A DNA stretch of 10,371 nt, taken from the NCBI GenBank assembly GCA_028281215.1, contig JANQKH010000560.1, positions 1-10,371 on the forward strand, read 5' to 3'. Source of the DNA: Phycisphaeraceae bacterium (GTDB lineage: Bacteria > Planctomycetota > Phycisphaerae > Phycisphaerales > Phycisphaeraceae). Under the pieces are notes generated by a model that did not search any database, was not told the origin of the DNA, and saw only the letters and a list, made by a program, of their open reading frames with translations. The position numbers were made by a program, and so were the translations under genes. Shown in pieces: positions 1 through 6,574 of this stretch; within the stretch, counting starts at the first letter, position 1, and every line of letters starts with the position of its first letter.

Positions 1-1
1 C

Positions 2-94
2 TGCAACATTGATGAGTTCACCCATATCGACGTCCTGTCACCAAGCGACAAACCCTCCGCCGAAACCGAACACAGTGGCAATGGACACGAATAA
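2..94 (+). CDS. 3' end of an unidentified protein (partial)
   Basis: An open frame enters from the left edge and ends at TAA (92-94), giving about 30 residues: CNIDEFTHIDVLSP followed by a hydrophilic Ser/Glu/His-rich tail. About 60% of its third codon positions are G or C. A strong terminator starts about 65 bases after the stop with a T-rich run on the + strand, as expected for a gene ending here. The fragment is too short to assign a family. It converges on the oxidoreductase gene. The alternative, that this is non-coding DNA with a chance open frame, cannot be excluded. Confidence 0.5.
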   Translation, partial: CNIDEFTHIDVLSPSDKPSAETEHSGNGHE

Positions 95-159
95 ATCGAT
101 GGCGACGTGATTTCAGTTGCCCTGTCCTCCCAAACGCACCACAAGATCCAAGCACAAAG

Positions 160-190
160 AAAGCCCCGGCTCGCACCGGGGCTTTTGTTT
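160..190. terminator. Bidirectional rho-independent terminator
   Basis: A perfect 10-bp stem (AAAGCCCCGG at 160-169 pairing with 176-185) closes a 6-base loop. It is followed by TTTTGTTTTGT on the + strand and by TTTCTTTG on the - strand. It lies between two convergent genes, the partial + gene ending at 94 and the oxidoreductase ending at 215, so it probably stops both transcripts. Confidence 0.9.
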
Positions 191-214
191 TGTATTCGAT
201 TGAAACGCGCAAAC

Positions 215-1363
215 TTACAGCGTCACACCTGTGTCATGCCACTGCCCGTCTTTCCCTGATTCGAGCACGGCCTCGCAAACCTTCTGGGTCTGCAACGCGT
301 TGTTGAAGTCCGGCTGCGTGACCGCACCGGTCTCCAAATCCTTCAAAAAGTCCGCGACCTGATGCACGAACGTGTGCTCATAGCCGATGCACAGGCCCGG
401 TACCCACCACTTGTCCATGTAAGGCATATCGCCGTCGGTGACGTGGATCGATCGCCAGCCGCGTACGGTCGATTCATCGCTGTGGTCGAAGAATTCGAAG
501 CGGTTCAGGTCATGCAGATCCCAACGAATCGAAGCGTGTTCGCCGTTGATCTCGAATGTGTCGAGGGCCTTGTGGCCGCGGGCGTAGCGGGTCGATTCAA
601 AGTTACCGAGCGAACCGTTTTCGAAATCGCAGATGAAGATGCACGCGTCGTCGATGCCCACGGCTTGCTTTTCGCCGGTCAGTTGGTGCGTGCGTTCCTT
701 GATGAACGTTTCCGTGCGGGCGGTGACGCGGGTGATCGCGCCGTTGAGCCACATGGCGGTGTCGATGTTGTGAGCGAGCAGGTCGCCGGTCACCCCCGAG
801 CCGGCCGCAGCGACGTCCAAACGCCAGAGCGCGGCACCACCCTGCGGCAGGTTCGCATCGATCGTCCAGTCTTGAAGGAACTGGCCACGGAAATGAAAGA
901 TGCGGCCGAGCTTGCCGGTATCAATGATCTTCTTCGCGAGTGTTACGGCCGGCACGCGACGATAGTTGTACCAGCAGGTGTTCTTGACACCGGTCTCGTT
1001 GATCACGTCAACCATTTCTTGCGCTTCAGCGACTGTTCGCGCCAACGGTTTTTCGCAGAGCACCATCTTGCCAGCCTTCGCAGCAGCGATGGCGATGTCG
1101 TGGTGTGTGTCGTTCGGCGTGCAGATATCGATCGCGTCAATATCATCACGCTCGATCAGTTTTTGCCAGTCGGTTTCAACACTCTCATAGCCCCACTGAT
1201 CGGCGAAGGCCTTGGTCTTGTCTTCGCTGCGCCCACAAGCCGCTTTCAGCACGGGGCGGTATTCCAGGTCGAAGAAATCATTGGCTCGCTTGTAGCCATT
1301 GGTGTGCGTACGGCCCATGAAGCCGTAACCAACGATACCGATGCGGAGTTCTTTACTAGGCAT
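215..1363 (-). CDS. Gfo/Idh/MocA family NAD(P)-dependent oxidoreductase
   Basis: The 382-residue product has the usual length and layout of the Gfo/Idh/MocA family, which oxidises or reduces sugars, inositols or glycosides with NAD(P). The N-terminal Rossmann fold has the dinucleotide loop GYGFMG at residues 12-17 and CTPNDTH around 81-87. The family EKP motif is at 104-106, with Lys as the usual catalytic or cofactor-contact residue. GDLLAHNIDTAMWL at 193-206 carries the conserved Asp and His (D194, H198, D201) of the substrate site. No signal peptide is seen, so it is probably cytoplasmic. The ATG is preceded by AAAGGAAC about ten bases upstream. A RAYT cassette begins 21 bases before the start codon; without it this gene would sit just behind the isomerase gene in one operon. 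Substrate unknown. Confidence 0.93.
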   Translation of the reverse strand: MPSKELRIGIVGYGFMGRTHTNGYKRANDFFDLEYRPVLKAACGRSEDKTKAFADQWGYESVETDWQKLIERDDIDAIDICTPNDTHHDIAIAAAKAGKMVLCEKPLARTVAEAQEMVDVINETGVKNTCWYNYRRVPAVTLAKKIIDTGKLGRIFHFRGQFLQDWTIDANLPQGGAALWRLDVAAAGSGVTGDLLAHNIDTAMWLNGAITRVTARTETFIKERTHQLTGEKQAVGIDDACIFICDFENGSLGNFESTRYARGHKALDTFEINGEHASIRWDLHDLNRFEFFDHSDESTVRGWRSIHVTDGDMPYMDKWWVPGLCIGYEHTFVHQVADFLKDLETGAVTQPDFNNALQTQKVCEAVLESGKDGQWHDTGVTL

Positions 1364-1384
1364 AATTCAGAGTTCCTTTAACGC

Positions 1385-1409
1385 AGTAGGACAGGCATTC
1401 CTGCCTGTC
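1385..1409 (+). repeat. REP element, left end of RAYT cassette (GTAG-type)
   Basis: GTAG (1386-1389) is followed by the hairpin GACAGGCA-TTCC-TGCCTGTC (1390-1409), a perfect 8-bp stem. This foot-plus-hairpin design is typical of REP sequences recognised by RAYT transposases. The same 25 bases recur inverted at 1915-1939 without a mismatch. The element lies only 5 bases outside the ribosome binding site of the downstream oxidoreductase gene, so the hairpin will be present in any read-through mRNA. Confidence 0.88.
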
Positions 1410-1429
1410 TCTTCAAACCTGTTGATTCC

Positions 1430-1898
1430 TCAAAACGCTTCACGATTGTAAAACCAATACGGATAGTCCCACGGATCATCCACCAATTCAGCTCGTCGCG
1501 GATTGTCGAGCATGTACGTTGCTTTTTCGTGCACTTCCAAGTCATTCCGCATAATGCGATCGTGGGATTCATCCTGCCAAAGTGCGCCGCTCGTTTCCCG
1601 TATCTGAATTTATACGCCGGGCAGCTACACCTTTGATTTCCTTCATGACGCGAGAAAGATCGTAGCCTTCGTTCGGTTGTAGCAACACGTGAAAATGGTC
1701 AGGCATCACGATCAACGCAAAAAGCGAATAATACTGATTGTGCCCACTGACAATGTGATCCATTGCGAGTTGGCGTTCGTCGTCTGTCAGTACGCCTTGT
1801 CGGATGCGGTTCGTGACGTAGTAAACACTACCACTGACCTGCCAGTGCGGAAGATGGCGGCGGCGGATTGTCAGTTTGCCTTTTTGGGTCATGATCAA
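1430..1898 (-). pseudogene. REP-associated tyrosine transposase (RAYT, TnpA_REP), frameshifted
   Basis: This HUH-type single-strand transposase of the IS200/RAYT group would act on the REP hairpins flanking it. Frame one starts at TTG 1898 or, more likely, ATG 1892. It encodes a typical N-terminus ending in the metal-binding HUH-like motif MPDHFHVLLQP (His66 and His68 from the ATG) and KGVAARRIN, then runs into a wrong-frame stop near 1569. Shifting by +1 near 1600-1610 restores the family C-terminus (QIRETSGALWQDESHDRIMR, then YMLDNPRRAELVDDPWDYPYW), ending at TGA 1430-1432. A Tyr before the NP motif is a candidate nucleophile. The joined protein would be about 153 residues, normal for the family. 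The break looks like a single-base insertion, either a true mutation or a sequencing error. Two 25-bp inverted REPs bracket it. Confidence 0.88.
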
Positions 1899-1914
1899 CT
1901 TGCCTTCGGCAAAT

Positions 1915-1939
1915 GACAGGCAGGAATGCCTGTCCTACT
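1915..1939 (-). repeat. REP element, right end of RAYT cassette (GTAG-type)
   Basis: This is an exact inverted copy of 1385-1409. On the - strand GTAG (1938-1935) precedes the 8-bp-stem hairpin (1934-1915). The GTAG feet of both copies face outward. It begins 2 bases after the stop codon of the isomerase gene, so the hairpin forms the immediate 3' end of that message and lies upstream of the RAYT start. Confidence 0.88.
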
Positions 1940-1941
1940 TC

Positions 1942-2976
1942 TCACCCCCAGCCGTGCGCGTCACGCACTTTGATCATCGCATCAAGAATCGTGTTCCACG
2001 TCGCCGGCGTTTCGAGCATCGCGTTGGGGAACATGCAGCCGTCCCAGCAGATGTGTTCGATGCCGCGGGATGCTGCATCCTTGAGCCAGTAGCCGGCGCA
2101 ACGGGTGATGTCGAGTTTGCCGTTGGGATCGTTCGCGGGGCAGTGCTTGCCGGTCTTGTCGTGGCTGCCGGCGCCATGGACTTCGCCATCGTTTTGGGCG
2201 ACGTGGAAGTCGTACGTCCACGGGCGAAGCGCGTCGGTCATCTTTTCGTAAGCGGCATAGAACTCGTCCTCGCTGTAGCCTTCCTGTACGAGCGCGTGTT
2301 CCGGGGCGTTGTAGCCGAGCAGGTAGAGGTAGGTGTGCGCCAAGTCAGCCTGGAAGCCGACCGTGCCGGGCATGCCGACGGCTTCGAGCAGGTCAAGCAT
2401 GTCCTTCCACGAGTGCATGCCGGCCCAGCAGATTTCACCTTCTGCGACGAGGCGTTCACCGTTGTCGGCTGCGATCTGGCCGGCTTTCTTGAATGTCTCG
2501 GCGATGCGGGCCGTGCCGGCGCCGGGGTTTTCTTTCCACTTCGCGACGCCGAACTCAGCGGAGTCGATGCGGATGGCGCCGTACTTGCGCACGCCGTGGT
2601 CGTTGAAAATTTTCGCGATGCGGCAGGCCTTTTCGACAGCCGTCAAAAACTTGCCGACCTGTTCGTCGTCGCCCATCGCCGAGTCACCGACCGTACCCGG
2701 CCAAACCGGCGCGACGAGTGAACCAACGGTGAAACCGTGGCCGGCAATCTTGTCTGCAATGGCCTTGAGTTCGTCGTCACTGGAATCGGGATCGGTGTGT
2801 GGCAGGAAGAGGAAGTAGTCGATGCCGTCGAACTTCGTGCCGTTCACTTCCGCGCCGGCGGTGAGTTCGAGCATGCGGTCAAGACTGATCGCCGGTTCGG
2901 CGCCTTCTTCGTCGCCGCCCTTGCCGACGAGACCGGGCCACATGGCATTGTGGAGTTTGGGAAGTGGGTTGGACAT
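1942..2976 (-). CDS. Sugar phosphate isomerase/epimerase-like TIM-barrel protein
   Basis: The 344-residue product resembles the xylose isomerase-like TIM-barrel (AP-endonuclease-2) superfamily, whose members isomerise or epimerise sugars, or in some cases act as glycoside lyases, using a divalent metal. Candidate metal ligands lie at the ends of barrel strands: VAEGE (E179/E181), FQADLAH (D211, H214), YDFHVAQND (H258) and ICWDG (D312). An HGAGSHDKTGKHCP insert follows H258. No signal peptide is seen. The ATG at 2976 was chosen over an upstream TTG at 3000 because a strong AGGAGG lies 8 bases before it. The stop abuts a REP hairpin, and the oxidoreductase gene follows on the same strand. Such isomerase/oxidoreductase pairs are common in sugar catabolic clusters of planctomycetes. 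The fold is fairly certain; the reaction is unknown. Confidence 0.85.
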   Translation of the reverse strand: MSNPLPKLHNAMWPGLVGKGGDEEGAEPAISLDRMLELTAGAEVNGTKFDGIDYFLFLPHTDPDSSDDELKAIADKIAGHGFTVGSLVAPVWPGTVGDSAMGDDEQVGKFLTAVEKACRIAKIFNDHGVRKYGAIRIDSAEFGVAKWKENPGAGTARIAETFKKAGQIAADNGERLVAEGEICWAGMHSWKDMLDLLEAVGMPGTVGFQADLAHTYLYLLGYNAPEHALVQEGYSEDEFYAAYEKMTDALRPWTYDFHVAQNDGEVHGAGSHDKTGKHCPANDPNGKLDITRCAGYWLKDAASRGIEHICWDGCMFPNAMLETPATWNTILDAMIKVRDAHGWG

Positions 2977-2984
2977 CGAGGAAG

Positions 2985-2991
2985 CCTCCTG
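2985..2991 (-). promoter_or_regulatory. Shine-Dalgarno fixing the isomerase start
   Basis: CAGGAGG on the - strand ends 8 bases before ATG 2976. The longer frame beginning with TTG at 3000 would place this motif inside the coding region, so the ATG is preferred. Confidence 0.8.
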
Positions 2992-3114
2992 TTGACTCAA
3001 TAGCAGGTGAGAATCTGGTTTTGCGCCGCGTGCAGATTGAACTCAGTCGTCTCCGCCCGCAACGGGATGAGCAATATAACGATCTTGCCACGCAAATGGG
3101 TTCAAGCGTTCGTA

Positions 3115-3278
3115 CACGGCCATCGAGGACACAGAGAAGCGTGCTCAAGAAACGCTGGAAATTTCTCAGAGCCCTTCAACCCGGATCCTTCGATCCTTCG
3201 GCTCCAGCTCTCCTTCGGTGTTCATCTGCCACCTTCGGTTTTCCTTCGCCGCACCTCTCTGTGTCCTTGATGGCCGTG
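3115..3278. repeat. MITE-like inverted repeat element, 23-bp arms
   Basis: Two 23-base arms (CACGGCCATC-R-AGGACACAGAGA, at 3115-3137 and inverted at 3256-3278) match at 22 of 23 positions and enclose 118 bases. The interior has several short CCTTCG/CCTTCGG repeats and no gene. The layout resembles a small non-autonomous element or an intergenic repeat able to fold into a long stem. No target-site duplication is evident at the ends. Family unknown. Confidence 0.6.
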
Positions 3279-3290
3279 GCGATGTTCATA

Positions 3291-3319
3291 TCAAAGAGAG
3301 CGGAGAAACCTCCGCCCTC
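3291..3319 (-). terminator. Probable terminator of the cupin gene
   Basis: On the - strand a 10-bp stem with one G-T pair (3319-3310 with 3305-3296) closes a GTTT loop and is followed by TTTGAT. It starts 13 bases after the cupin stop codon. The short T run makes it a weak intrinsic terminator. Confidence 0.5.
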
Positions 3320-3331
3320 AGGTTTTTCAAC

Positions 3332-4603
3332 TTATGCCGACCCCGGATGCTTCGGAGCATGCTCATTCACAGCCGGGCCGAAGTATCGCAACATGACCAA
3401 CGGTTCGACATCACTGGTGTTGGTGTACGTTACGCCGGCTTGGGCGGTGGCGGCGCTGATGTAGAACTCGTCGCTGGTCAGTTCGTGGAAGCCGATCATG
3501 GATGGGCTGCTGATGCCCATGTCATTCGCTTTGCCTTCGCCTTGCACGGTAATCACGCCGCTCGCGCCTTTGTCCTTGATGGTGACGCTCTTACCGGGAT
3601 GCACGGTCAGTTCCTTCGCGGAGAAGTATTGCGTGCCGTCGATATTGCCGTAGACGATCCACTTGTCCACGTGCGATTCATCTTCGCTGTCGACGATCGG
3701 TTCGAGGTAGTTGTTCTTCTTAAAGTCGGGGTCGACGTTGCGATCCCAGTCGAGTTGATCGACGATGTAATCAATGTCCTGGTGGTACTCTTCCGGCACG
3801 TCTTTCACGAGCAACGCCCACGGCACTTCGCGGCCTTCGACGAGGCTTTGGTACATGCCGAACACATCGCTGCCCCACTGGGGTTCATACGTGCACAAAC
3901 TACCCGGCGCGTGCAGCACGCAGGGCGGAATCAACCAACCCGTGCCGGGCTTGAGCCGGTAAGCCTGCGAGATATCGAGAATGCCGTTGTCGCCCTTGTT
4001 CCAGTCTTCGAGACACTTGCGGACTTGCGCCTTGGTCGTGCCGGGGTTCAGCCCCATGAACGTGTAGGGAAAGTTGTTGCCGACCGGGTTGTGCTGGGGC
4101 GGGAAGTAGTAGCTCTCCGGCTTGCCTTCCTGGTTGTTCACCTTTGCTGCCTGCTCGGCGTTCTGGTGCATGTGATGGGGGATGGGACCCATGTTGTCGA
4201 AGAACTTGGAGTAGACCGGCCAACGACTGTACTTGCTCCAGATATCTTCGCCGACAGCGGTCGCGCCGAGTTCCGCAACGACATCACGTAGCGTCGCACG
4301 TTGGCCGTCGTGAACGACGTAGCTGAGGCCTTCGTCATCCGTGCGGTTGTCGTTCATTGCTTCGGTGGTGGAAGCGAACCAGCGTTCATCGATGCCGCCG
4401 CGGTTGAGGCCAAAGGCGTAGGTGTCGTTCGGATCAAGCTTCAGGCGCAGGCCCGGTTGAAGAAACGAACGCGGCACCCAACACGGCGCAAGTCGAAGCA
4501 GGCCGCCGCCGGCTTCCAGAGCGCTTTCGGCAAAGGATTTGACGTTGCCGGTCTGCGTGGCGAGTTCGCGTACATCGGTCGGGCTGCTGGTTGCGGCAGT
4601 CAT
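3332..4603 (-). CDS. Cupin protein resembling class I mannose-6-phosphate isomerase
   Basis: The 423-residue protein carries the pattern of the type I phosphomannose isomerase branch of the cupins: a His-rich first metal motif PHHMHQNAEQA (H143, H144, H146), then GKPESYYF with a likely metal-binding E163, then GWLIPPCVLHAPG with H231. In phosphomannose isomerases comparable His, Glu and His residues bind the zinc needed to interconvert mannose-6-phosphate and fructose-6-phosphate. The C-terminal part (about 320-410) is a second beta-rich, cupin-like region. No signal peptide is seen. ATG 4603 was chosen because AGAGAGG lies 7 bases upstream; the longer frame starting at 4660 has no such site. 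It lies upstream of the isomerase gene on the same strand but is separated by a 355-base gap with a hairpin, so it may be its own transcript. The exact substrate may differ from mannose-6-phosphate. Confidence 0.72.
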   Translation of the reverse strand: MTAATSSPTDVRELATQTGNVKSFAESALEAGGGLLRLAPCWVPRSFLQPGLRLKLDPNDTYAFGLNRGGIDERWFASTTEAMNDNRTDDEGLSYVVHDGQRATLRDVVAELGATAVGEDIWSKYSRWPVYSKFFDNMGPIPHHMHQNAEQAAKVNNQEGKPESYYFPPQHNPVGNNFPYTFMGLNPGTTKAQVRKCLEDWNKGDNGILDISQAYRLKPGTGWLIPPCVLHAPGSLCTYEPQWGSDVFGMYQSLVEGREVPWALLVKDVPEEYHQDIDYIVDQLDWDRNVDPDFKKNNYLEPIVDSEDESHVDKWIVYGNIDGTQYFSAKELTVHPGKSVTIKDKGASGVITVQGEGKANDMGISSPSMIGFHELTSDEFYISAATAQAGVTYTNTSDVEPLVMLRYFGPAVNEHAPKHPGSA

Positions 4604-4610
4604 GGACAAA

Positions 4611-4617
4611 CCTCTCT
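4611..4617 (-). promoter_or_regulatory. Shine-Dalgarno fixing the cupin start
   Basis: AGAGAGG on the - strand lies 7 bases before ATG 4603. It would be internal to the longer frame that starts at 4660, so the shorter protein is preferred. Confidence 0.7.
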
Positions 4618-4825
4618 TGAATTGCTGAAAAAGACCTTTCCGCCGACAGATATCCACCATGGCGGCTGAACGACAGAGGGTAGCAGAAAGGCATATTCGT
4701 CGCCACCGGGATTGCGCGGCGGCGAGTGCGCCGCAGGCCGGCAGAATCGGGGGTTGCTGTCGCCTTTTTGGCCGTCCGATTAGACTGTGCGTGGCGTTGA
4801 TGACACTCGCTCAGGAGACACTTTG

Positions 4826-5212
4826 ATGAACTTACTCACAGGGAATCGCAGCGTGACAGTTATGCTGCTTGCCGGGGCGTTGCTCACCATGACCGCTTGC
4901 GGCTCCAACCACATCTGGCAGGCGGCGGAGTTCGGGCAATACAACGAAGTGCAGCGCATGCTCGACGAAAAGCCTGAACTGCTCAATGCCCAGGACAGCG
5001 CCGGCTGGACGCCCTTGATCCATGCCGTGCACGGCCAAAAGGAACGCGTGGTTCAACTGCTGCTCGATCGCGGTGCCGACCCGACCATCAAGGCAGGCAG
5101 CAACTGGGATGCCTGGCACGAAGCCCGCGCCGGTGACAAGTCGGTGATCAAGAAAATGATCAAGGAAGCCGTCGAAAAACACGAAGCCGGTAAGGGATCG
5201 AAAGGTAACTGA
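4826..5212 (+). CDS. Small ankyrin-repeat lipoprotein
   Basis: The 128-residue protein begins with a short basic region and a hydrophobic stretch ending in LLTMTACGS, a plausible lipobox with C25 as the lipidated cysteine, so it is probably exported and membrane anchored. The remainder is nearly all ankyrin repeat: a first unit around 30-58 (IWQAAEFGQYNEVQRMLDE), a canonical second unit around 59-91 (GWTPLIHAVHGQKERVVQLLLDRGAD) and a degenerate third around 92-117. Ankyrin repeats bind other proteins; the partner is unknown. AGGAG at 4813-4817, 8 bases upstream, fixes the ATG; a longer frame from 4787 is less likely. The C-terminus is Lys/Gly rich. It converges on the metal permease gene with only 15 bases between the stop codons. 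Confidence 0.85.
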   Translation: MNLLTGNRSVTVMLLAGALLTMTACGSNHIWQAAEFGQYNEVQRMLDEKPELLNAQDSAGWTPLIHAVHGQKERVVQLLLDRGADPTIKAGSNWDAWHEARAGDKSVIKKMIKEAVEKHEAGKGSKGN

Positions 5213-5231
5213 TCGGCTGTGGGGCGATCAG
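5209..5231. terminator. Hairpin across two convergent stop codons
   Basis: CTGATCG (5209-5215) pairs perfectly with CGATCAG (5225-5231) around a 9-base loop. It spans the stop codons of the ankyrin lipoprotein (+) and the permease-repressor (-). There is no T tract on either side, so it is at best a weak or factor-assisted terminator. Confidence 0.3.
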
Positions 5232-6574
5232 GTGGATTCCTGTTTGTCCGGAAGCCTGGGTATCGGTTCGCCGTGGGGGTCGAAGTCGGGATGCCCCAAC
5301 GTGGCGTCGATCTCTTCCGCCAGTTCATGCGCGTGTTCCAAGCGCTCGGCTTCATCGTGCACCAGCGTGGGATCGAAGTTCGCACGCTCGGTGAGATAAC
5401 TTTCCCACAAACGGTGAGCGCGCACCATCTCGGTCGCGCGGCGTTGACCTTCTTCAGTGAGTGACACGTTGTCGCCGTCGGTGGCGAGCAGCCCGCGCTG
5501 CCGCAGTCGTTCAACCAGAGACCGCACCCGGCGCACCGGCAGCATCAGTCGGTCGACCACTTCGGCGGTCACGCAGTCGCCGGCGCCGCCGTCGCTGAGG
5601 TGGTACACCGTTTTGAGTACGTCCTCGCCTTCCACGTGCCGGCGCAGTTCGCGCCGGCGGACACGATTGAACACCACGCCGTGCGACGGACTGAGCAACA
5701 TGCAGAGCACAAAAATCATCGACGCCACGACGACCATCGCTGGTCCGGTTGGTGAGTTGGTCACGAACGCGAGCGACATGCCCACCATCGCCGACATCGC
5801 GCCGAAGAGTCCCGCCAGCGTGAGCATCGCCCAGAGTCGGTTGGTCAGTTGGTATGCCGCTGACGCCGGTGTAATCACCATTGCCACGACCAGAATCACG
5901 CCGGTCGTCTTCAACCCCGCCACGATCGTTGCCGACAGCATGCCCATCAGGATGTAGTGAAACAGCACGACGGGAATCCCCATCGCGGCGGCCACGACCG
6001 GATCGAAACTGATCATGCGCAATGGGTGGTAAAGCAGAAACACCATCAGCAACACAAGCGGTGTGATGATGCCCATGACAAGCAGATCGCCTTTGGTGAC
6101 AGCGAGCGGATCACCAAAAAGGAAACATTGCAGGTCAAAATGTGTGCCGCGCGGCAACGCGCTGTACAAAATGATGCCCACCGCGAAAAATGCAGTGAAC
6201 ACGATACCAATGGCCGAATCATCCTTCGCTCGACTGAGACGTGGGACGATGCCGATTAGGACAGTCGACATCACGCCTGCGATCAAGGCGCCGACAAGCA
6301 GGATGCCGATGTTCGTACTGCCGGTCAAAGCAAAGGCCGCCACCACGCCGGGCAGCACCGCGTGTGATAGGGCGTCGCCGATCAACGCCATGCGGCGCAG
6401 TACGACAAAACAACCCAACACGCCACATGCAATACCCACCAGCATCGAGCAGAATGTTTCCATGCCCCATCGCGCTGAGAACGGCTGCAACCACTGCGAC
6501 CCGTCGATTGTGAAATCGAACAGTGCCGAAGGTGCATGATCCCCCGCGACGAGCATGACAGTCATCCATTCCAC
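5228..6574 (-). CDS. Metal ABC permease fused to a DtxR/MntR-type repressor (YtgCR-like)
   Basis: Residues about 40-300 form a multi-pass ABC-3 family permease for Mn, Zn or Fe import, including the family segments VLRRMALIGDALSHAVLPG (58-76) and LKTTGVILVVAMVITPASAAY (221-241, split here as LKTTGVILVV and AMVITPASAAY). Residues about 310-448 are a full iron/manganese-dependent repressor: a winged helix (about 316-375) and a dimerisation/metal domain ending in LGHPDFDPHGEPIP. Aligned to B. subtilis MntR, likely ligands D318, H387, E410, E413 and H414 match D8, H77, E99, E102 and H103, while MntR E11 is replaced by K321. There is no stop or internal start signal between the halves. In Chlamydia the same fusion (YtgCR) is reported to be cleaved to release the repressor. 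GTG 6574 directly follows the lipoprotein stop; ATG 6565 is an alternative start. Last gene of the operon. Confidence 0.92.
   Translation of the reverse strand: MEWMTVMLVAGDHAPSALFDFTIDGSQWLQPFSARWGMETFCSMLVGIACGVLGCFVVLRRMALIGDALSHAVLPGVVAAFALTGSTNIGILLVGALIAGVMSTVLIGIVPRLSRAKDDSAIGIVFTAFFAVGIILYSALPRGTHFDLQCFLFGDPLAVTKGDLLVMGIITPLVLLMVFLLYHPLRMISFDPVVAAAMGIPVVLFHYILMGMLSATIVAGLKTTGVILVVAMVITPASAAYQLTNRLWAMLTLAGLFGAMSAMVGMSLAFVTNSPTGPAMVVVASMIFVLCMLLSPSHGVVFNRVRRRELRRHVEGEDVLKTVYHLSDGGAGDCVTAEVVDRLMLPVRRVRSLVERLRQRGLLATDGDNVSLTEEGQRRATEMVRAHRLWESYLTERANFDPTLVHDEAERLEHAHELAEEIDATLGHPDFDPHGEPIPRLPDKQEST

Larger units (their letters stand above)
2992..3331. other. Non-coding gap between cupin and isomerase genes
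   Basis: No convincing gene was found in this 340-base stretch on either strand; the open frames across it lack family features. It holds the terminator-like hairpin behind the cupin gene (3291-3319) and the 23-bp inverted repeat pair (3115-3278). A TATATT on the - strand near 3070-3080 could belong to an isomerase promoter, but no -35 box lies at proper spacing. Confidence 0.6.

Noticed and set aside
18..212. Minus-strand open frame of 64 codons running through the terminator
   Set aside because: It is Arg rich, crosses the terminator hairpin and has no ribosome binding site.
362..1381. Long + strand open frame of 339 codons opposite the oxidoreductase
   Set aside because: It mirrors the oxidoreductase gene, has no recognisable motifs, and the - strand product has complete family signatures.
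1590..1605. A GGGAAAC heptamer in the RAYT gene that fits the X-XXY-YYZ pattern of programmed -1 frameshifting
   Set aside because: A -1 slip leads into a third frame encoding no transposase sequence. The family C-terminus is in the +1 frame, so this motif cannot rescue the gene.
1385..1939. The inverted REP pair as a CRISPR or tandem repeat
   Set aside because: There are only two copies, in opposite orientation, around a transposase gene; there are no spacers or direct repeats.
1876..2721. Long + strand open frame opposite the isomerase gene
   Set aside because: It is antisense to a well-supported gene with a strong Shine-Dalgarno and metal-site motifs; the + product looks like nothing known.
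3218..4291. Long + strand open frame of 357 codons opposite the cupin gene
   Set aside because: It is an antisense shadow in GC-rich DNA with no motifs and no plausible ribosome binding site.
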